DNA of 64,000 nt, taken from NCBI GenBank assembly GCA_037349105.1, contig JAYJMM010000039.1, positions 5,858,501-5,922,500 of the forward strand. The letters run 5' to 3'. The position numbers and the translations under genes were made by a program. The notes below the pieces were generated by a model that did not search any database, was not told the origin of the DNA, and saw only the letters and a list, made by a program, of their open reading frames with translations. This DNA is from Limnomonas spitsbergensis (Eukaryota; Chlorophyta; Chlorophyceae; Chlamydomonadales). This document shows positions 59,008-64,000 of the stretch, piece by piece. How positions within the stretch are numbered: position 1 is the stretch's first letter; each line of letters starts with the position of its first letter.

Positions 59008-62000
59008 TTATGTGTTGCGTCCTGCTCCTCCCTTGGACGCCTGTCCAAGGGCGGCCAACAGCGTCGCCCTGTCCTGCCCCGTGTGTGGAATCCCCATCAT
59101 GGCCTTCGTTGCCCATTCCCTCAGATGATGGGCCCTGAATTCCTCAATCGCATTCACCTGATCGCTGAAGTGGGAGAAATACCTGGAGCAAACTTGCTTC
59201 CACAGGTTCGCCACCCACCGCAGAACCCCCCTCCAGCCGATCGGCTGCAGATCCTCCTCAATCAGCTCCTGTAGATCTGCCACCTTCACCGCCCTGGAGT
59301 GCTCTGACTCTCTGGGGCCTTCCTCCTGTGCCCACGCTGGATTATTGGAAAATCCATACAGGCTGCCCCCTCGGCTGCCGCCTCTCTTCACTTGTCCGCT
59401 AAATCCCTCCTTGGATCTCTGCACAGGCCTGCCCACACTGGGGAGAAACCTGGACAGGGGTGTTCCATACACCGTGGACCCTACCACCCTCCTGACTGGA
59501 GTGCGGCGCGGCCTCAGCTGCCTCCTCGGATGCAGCCCTGCCCTCAGCTGCGGCCCCTTTTGCACTTGCACCTCTGGAATGGGATCTGACAGCGCTTCTT
59601 CCCACATCATGTCAGCCCACGCCTTTCCCACTGGCACAGCCACCCTTTTGCTCTGGATCCGCGGTTCATTGCTCTCCTGCAAAACCTGCCCGGCCATCGC
59701 TGGTTTGGCTCCTGCCCCCTTGCGCTTGACCTCTGCAGGTCCGCGCCTGGCCACACTGACCTCTGCTTTCACCAGCGGCTCGCCTGCCCTGACCTTGTCC
59801 CGGCCTGCAAGCCCCTCTGGGCCTGCGGCAACATCCGCCCTTTGGTTACTTTGGCTGGACTCCTCCTTGACCCGCTGCGCAGTCCTTGCCCCCCTGGGCG
59901 GATTCTGCTGCACAGCCGCGTCTGGACCACAGCCCCGCCCCGTATCTCCGCTCTGGGATACCTCAGCTGCTGGATCCAAGATCAGCTCTGGGGTTCCTCC
60001 CCCTTGCGTCGGCCACTGCTCAGCTTCCAGGTCCTTCCTGGGATCCGCGGGCACCGGGCCACCTCGGCCCCTTCCTTTCTGTGTCACCTGGACGCGCACA
60101 GTACCATCAGCCAGCTTCCCTTCCTCCGCGGACAAGGAGCGGTCTTGCACTGGCACCCCGCACGCGCCTGCGGCCGGATCCGCTGGCCCGGCCAGCTGCA
60201 CTGCAATCCGCATTGCTTCCTCTGCAATCACTGCATCACTGGCCTCAGCCGGATCCTCACCCGGCTCCAGCCCCCTCTGGATGTTGGCATCCATGAGGTG
60301 CTCACATGCACTGTCGCTGTGCTCGCACTCGCACCCGCAGAACATGCAGATGCTTCCGGGGTAATGCCTCATGGCCTGACGCATGGCATCGCGGGTGTCC
60401 ATCCGCTGCTGACGGTCACCTGTTGCGCGATCCTCCCTGAGCCTGGCCAGCTCCACATCTGCAGGCACCGCAGCAGGGAATGATACCAGGCACACATTCC
60501 TGCTGCTGCTGATGTCCACGGGTGCTGGCACCGGGGGCCTGCTGCTCCTAGCTTCATCCACGTCATTGTCAGCTGCCCTGCCTTGTGGCAACAGCGTCTG
60601 CAGTTTCTTCGCCGAGCGACGCTTCATCATCCTCAGTTGCCTGGTCATTCTCATCTGCCAGGCAATCCCTGACTGCCTGGCCATTCCTTTGAGCTTCTGC
60701 TGGTAGTTCACCTTTTCCATCAGCATGTGTATGGGGACATCCAGCTCCATTGACCCCTCATGATTCTCTGCCGCAACAGGCTTGGGTGAGTGTTCTCTGG
60801 GTTCCCCATGGGCACTGCCCTGGCTGGCTGGGCTTGTTTCCCTTGTGCCCGGGATCGCCTGCCTTGCCCCTTCAATTGGACCTTGCACGGCCAACCCCTC
60901 TGGCAGGTTGCCTGCATGGCCCCCCTTCAGTTCTGAGGCCTCGACTTGGGACTGGCTAGGGCCGTCGGCAGCTGTAGGCACACCTGCCACACCCTTGGGC
61001 GCCCCAGCCATATGATGGCCTGCTGGGCCGCCCCTGGTTCCGGTGTTGCCACCTGGCCCCCTCCTGGAGCTGCTGCCACCAGGGGTGTGAAAGGCCCATC
61101 CTCTTCTGGCTCGTGCATCTGCACCAGCACCGGCGCCTGCCTGTGCACGTGGGCCTCACTCTCCCTTGATTCTGCTGGTTCCTTGGCCACCTGCTGGTTC
61201 AGCTTCTGCTCCCACAAATGCAGGAGGCCCGGCTCGCAGCCACCGGCCACCACAGGTGTCACAGTACCTGCCTCCCTCGGCAAGCACATCTGCGGCGCCT
61301 GCACCTGCAGTTGGCCTGGCTCGCAGCCACCGGCCACCACAGGTGTCATAGTACCTGCCTCCCTCTGCAAGCACAGCCGTGGCGCCTGCACCTGCAGTTG
61401 GCCTGGCTTGCAGCCACCAGCCACCACAGGTGTCACAGGACCTGCCTCCCTCTGCAAGCAATGGCGCGTCGCCTGCACCTGCAGTTGGCCCGGCTCGCAG
61501 CCACCGGCCACCACAGGTGTCACAGGGGCTGCCTCCCTCTGCAAGCCATGCCGCGTCGCCTGCACCTGCAGTTGGCCCGGCTCGCAGCCACCGGCCACCA
61601 CAGGTGTCACAGGGGCTGCCTCCCTCTGCACGCACAGCCGCGGCGCCTGCACCTGCAGTTGGCCCGGCTCGCAGCCACCGGCCACCACAGATTGATCCTC
61701 CTGATCCTGTTTATCCTGCTCTGGGACGACCCCAAACCTCGCATAATCCTCAGCCTCGCTTGCCCTGCGCGGGCCAGCCTTGTGCTCAGCCCTTCCTGTC
61801 AGATCACTGCTGATCAGGTGCAGCTGCTCGCTAGCTACCGGGCTATCCTGCCTTGGTGAAAAGGCCCTCCCCCAGGCCTGCTGTAGGTCCCTGGGGCTTT
61901 GCTCACTGTCACTGCTGAGGATATCAAACACGGACCAGCCGCTGGGGGTTACCTGACCTCCTGGCTGCTTCACACGCCAGGTCACTGCCTCCAAGGGTGT

Positions 62001-62312
62001 GCACTGCTAACGCACAGCCAGGCTCCTTAACCTCACCTGCTCCGGATCATTATGGTCATCCCCCTGGACTTCTGTCCAGTACAGATCCTGCTCTCCTTGC
62101 AACGCAGGGAATTCTTCTGTTAAGGTGATTACTGCGTCACACGCAACTTTCCACACTCCAGCGATCCACTGCCCTAGCATGTTCCACCCTATTGGCTGAG
62201 CCAGATCCTCCTTCCTTTTTACTGGGGGTCATTTCGCAGTGGCGTCTTTTGCTCTACCCACCGCCTGCGGATCTGCAGGTTTCCTGATCACCTGACCTCC
62301 ACCACGGGGCAT
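59008..62312 (-). pseudogene. decayed ORF of about 1100 codons, possibly retroelement ORF1/gag-like
   Basis: From an ATG at 62312 one minus frame runs to 60927 through a TGA (near 62230) and a TAG (near 62010). A one-base shift near 61013 (AAQQAII to MAGAPKG) joins it to a second frame of 667 codons that ends in TAA at 59008. The protein is Gln/Glu/Arg/Pro-rich. It has six copies of a 29-residue repeat (VVAGGCEPGQLQVQAP...), a possible zinc motif (CMFCGCECEHSDSACEH), and a twice-occurring motif: EDLAQPIGWNMLGQWIAGVW near the N-terminus and EEDLQPIGWRGVLRWVANLW near the C-terminus. No polymerase, protease or integrase was seen nearby. The gag/ORF1 guess rests only on size, composition and the zinc motif; a decayed cellular gene is also possible. 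Confidence 0.5.
61236..61690 (-). repeat. 87-bp in-frame tandem repeat within the long ORF
   Basis: Six units of 87 bp (29 codons) carry GGCCACCACAGGTGTCA and GCACCTGCAGTTGGCC on the plus strand. The period is a multiple of 3, so the frame is kept, unlike the non-coding satellites elsewhere in the window. Confidence 0.92.
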
Positions 62313-62852
62313 CGTACCGTTCTCTAAACCCGTAAATGTTTAGTCCAGAGGGCGATGGATAGAGAAGGGTGCATCGTTCAGATGTTATTTTGTTCCCCTT
62401 GGCTTATCAGCAGCTGGCCGCCTGGAGTGCCTGGACAGGGGGCTGATACAGGCACCCACACGCCCGAGCCTTACTTCATTACATGCACACAGCCACACAC
62501 AGGTGTCACGTGATCGCCATAAGGGATCATCGACTAGGTTATCTGTGTGATAGGAAGAAGTCGTATCAAAGCGTTGCTTTTAAGTTTTAAGGAAGTATGG
62601 CGGGCCGGGGTTGCTATGTAGGAACCTTGCACAGCTAGCACCGCATTGGCACTGAGCCGCTCTGGTGACATACACATATCATAACGCACAGACATGAGGC
62701 TCATGACTCCCATGCCACTGTCTTGTGGTTGTGTTTTAGTTGCTCGCCCAGGAGGGTGAATGGTTTTCGCTCGTTGTCAGTCCTCGTGTACCGGTATGTG
62801 TTCAATCAAGTGCTTGTACCGGTTTCCCATTTGTACGTGTCCCATGCATCAA
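62313..62852. other. no recognised feature
   Basis: Unique-looking DNA between the decayed ORF and the segmental duplication. A promoter of the ORF could lie here. Confidence 0.35.
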
Positions 62853-64000
62853 AGGGTTTCGGAGGCAGTGGCTGCAAGCCAAGATGCAATTTATATTGGG
62901 GTTAATGTCCTGATCCTTTTTCATTCACGTTCTCCTTGCCCCCGAAAGTGTTGAAGGCAGAGTCTGTGAGGCATATCCCAACTCAGATCCTGATCTAGGG
63001 TGTATTGCCACTCTTTTCCTTCAGGGCGTTGGAGGCAGCAGTTGCGAGGCATCCCAACAAAGGTCCTCAGATCCTGATCCTGATCTAGGGTGTCATGTCA
63101 CTCTTTTCTTTCAGGGTGTTGGAGGCAGCGGCTGCAAGGCAGATCCCGACTTAGATCCTCAGATCCTAATGGCGAGTGTCCTGTCACTATTTTCTTTCAA
63201 GGTGTTTGAGGCAGCAGCTGCGAGGCAGATCCCGACTCAGATCCTGATCCAGGTTATCTTGACACTCTTTTCCCTCAGGGTCCTGGATGCAGCAGCTGCG
63301 AGGCAGAGTCGCGTCTCCCTCAACGCCAAGCAGGCGCTGAGGCGGCTGAGCCTGGGTGGAGGGGGCAGGTGTGGGGTCCATGGGAGGGGGGGCTGAGGGT
63401 TTAGTGTTTATACTTAACCCTGAGACCTTGGTGGAGGGGGCAGGTGCAGGGTTCATGGGATTAGGGGGCCCATGGGGTTGAGGGTTTAAACTGAACTCTT
63501 GCTGCAGCGCTCGAGCCGTTGGCTTCTGCAAGAAATTAATGAAGTTAGGCAGGTGCCTCAGCGCCATAATTTGCACGCTCTGGCTGTCCCCTAGTTTATG
63601 CAGTGTGATGAAGCCGTTAGGCTGCGCAAGAACCGAACAATGTAAGGCAGCTTCCTAAGCACCACAAATCGCACACGCTGGCTGCCCCCTAGTTCATGCA
63701 GTGTGCTCGGACCGGAATGCGGGCATGAGGGCAACCTGTCCCATGCATAAAAAAAATGCCCTGCAGGACTCCGAGAATGCACCTCTCCTACCCACCTCAC
63801 CCATTATACCTGTATCAACAATTGATTTAAAACTATAATGCCACGATGCCAGCTCAAATTCCCGCCTCCGCCTCCACCCGCCCTTTCCCCCCTACGCAGC
63901 TCATCCGCAGCTAGCTCCCAAGGCGGGAGCAAACACAAGACGCTCATGCCTCTAGCCCACCCTTCCCACCCACCCAGCCTCATCTGCACGACAGAAATTT
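62853..64000 (+). pseudogene. segmental duplicate of coiled-coil gene introns 10-12 with exons 11 and 12
   Basis: The sequence matches 32660 to about 33890 in the same orientation with scattered substitutions and runs off the window. The copy of exon 11 (63279-63368) is open and reads VLDAAAARQSRVSLNAKQAL, against VLEAAAARQSRVSLNAKQAL in the gene. The exon 12 copy (63508-63527) has its donor changed from GTAAGA to GCAAGA. One donor-copy unit of about 77 bp present at 33215-33290 is missing here. The coding gene ends 28 kb away, so this is a fragment unless a second full gene lies to the right. Confidence 0.88.

Noticed and set aside
59345..60364. 339-codon plus-strand ORF
   Set aside because: Pro/Ser/Cys-rich shadow of the long minus-strand ORF in GC-rich DNA.

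Overview
The window is nuclear DNA from a eukaryote, most likely a chlorophycean (volvocalean-type) green alga. The reasons are spliced genes with many phase-consistent introns, Ala/Gln-rich proteins with CAG and GC-rich codons, TTAGGG-like degenerate repeats inside introns, green-alga-style LINE, hAT and KDZ transposon remains, and an exceptional minisatellite load. A Haematococcus-like genome would fit, but I cannot prove the species. There is no sign of prokaryotic gene organisation, rRNA or CRISPR.

Layout. (1) 1-13.76 kb is a 70-bp satellite of about 196 copies with higher-order duplications. (2) 13.77-22.43 kb, minus strand: the first six exons of a large HEAT-like protein, tentatively a TARBP1/TRM3-type tRNA 2'-O-methyltransferase. 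Its introns hold the 70-bp satellite, a 3-kb 28-bp satellite and several smaller arrays. (3) 22.65-34.27 kb, plus strand and divergent from it: a 13-exon gene for an about 1119-residue coiled-coil protein of unknown function; every exon junction keeps the reading frame. (4) 36.27-42.12 kb, minus strand: a complete four-exon gene for a secreted SGNH/GDSL-type hydrolase, with a 5'-truncated LINE and a hAT MITE in its first intron. (5) 42.37-47.72 kb: nested transposons, including a 1.15-kb hAT-like element with a near-perfect 8-bp TSD and a 2.39-kb KDZ-type element with perfect 79-bp TIRs. Next to it is an inverted copy of the hydrolase's first exon. (6) 48.2-57.7 kb: gene-poor DNA made almost wholly of different tandem arrays (15 to about 170 bp units). 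(7) 58.1-58.6 kb: dispersed repeat, tRNA-like sequence and hairpin. (8) 59.0-62.3 kb, minus strand: a decayed ORF of about 1100 codons, possibly retroelement ORF1/gag-like. (9) 62.85-64.0 kb: a segmental copy of the 3' part of the coiled-coil gene.

The main theme is the structure of the introns. In nearly every intron of the two large genes, the adjacent exon end together with its splice site has been copied in tandem into the intron, from two to many times. The huge satellites look like extreme products of the same process. The three introns of the hydrolase gene are each flanked by AGGT-containing direct repeats, the signature expected if introns arise by tandem duplication or target-site duplication. 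The genes do not form a pathway; they are ordinary single genes in a strongly expanding repeat landscape. All gene models were read by eye and have not been tested against transcripts.
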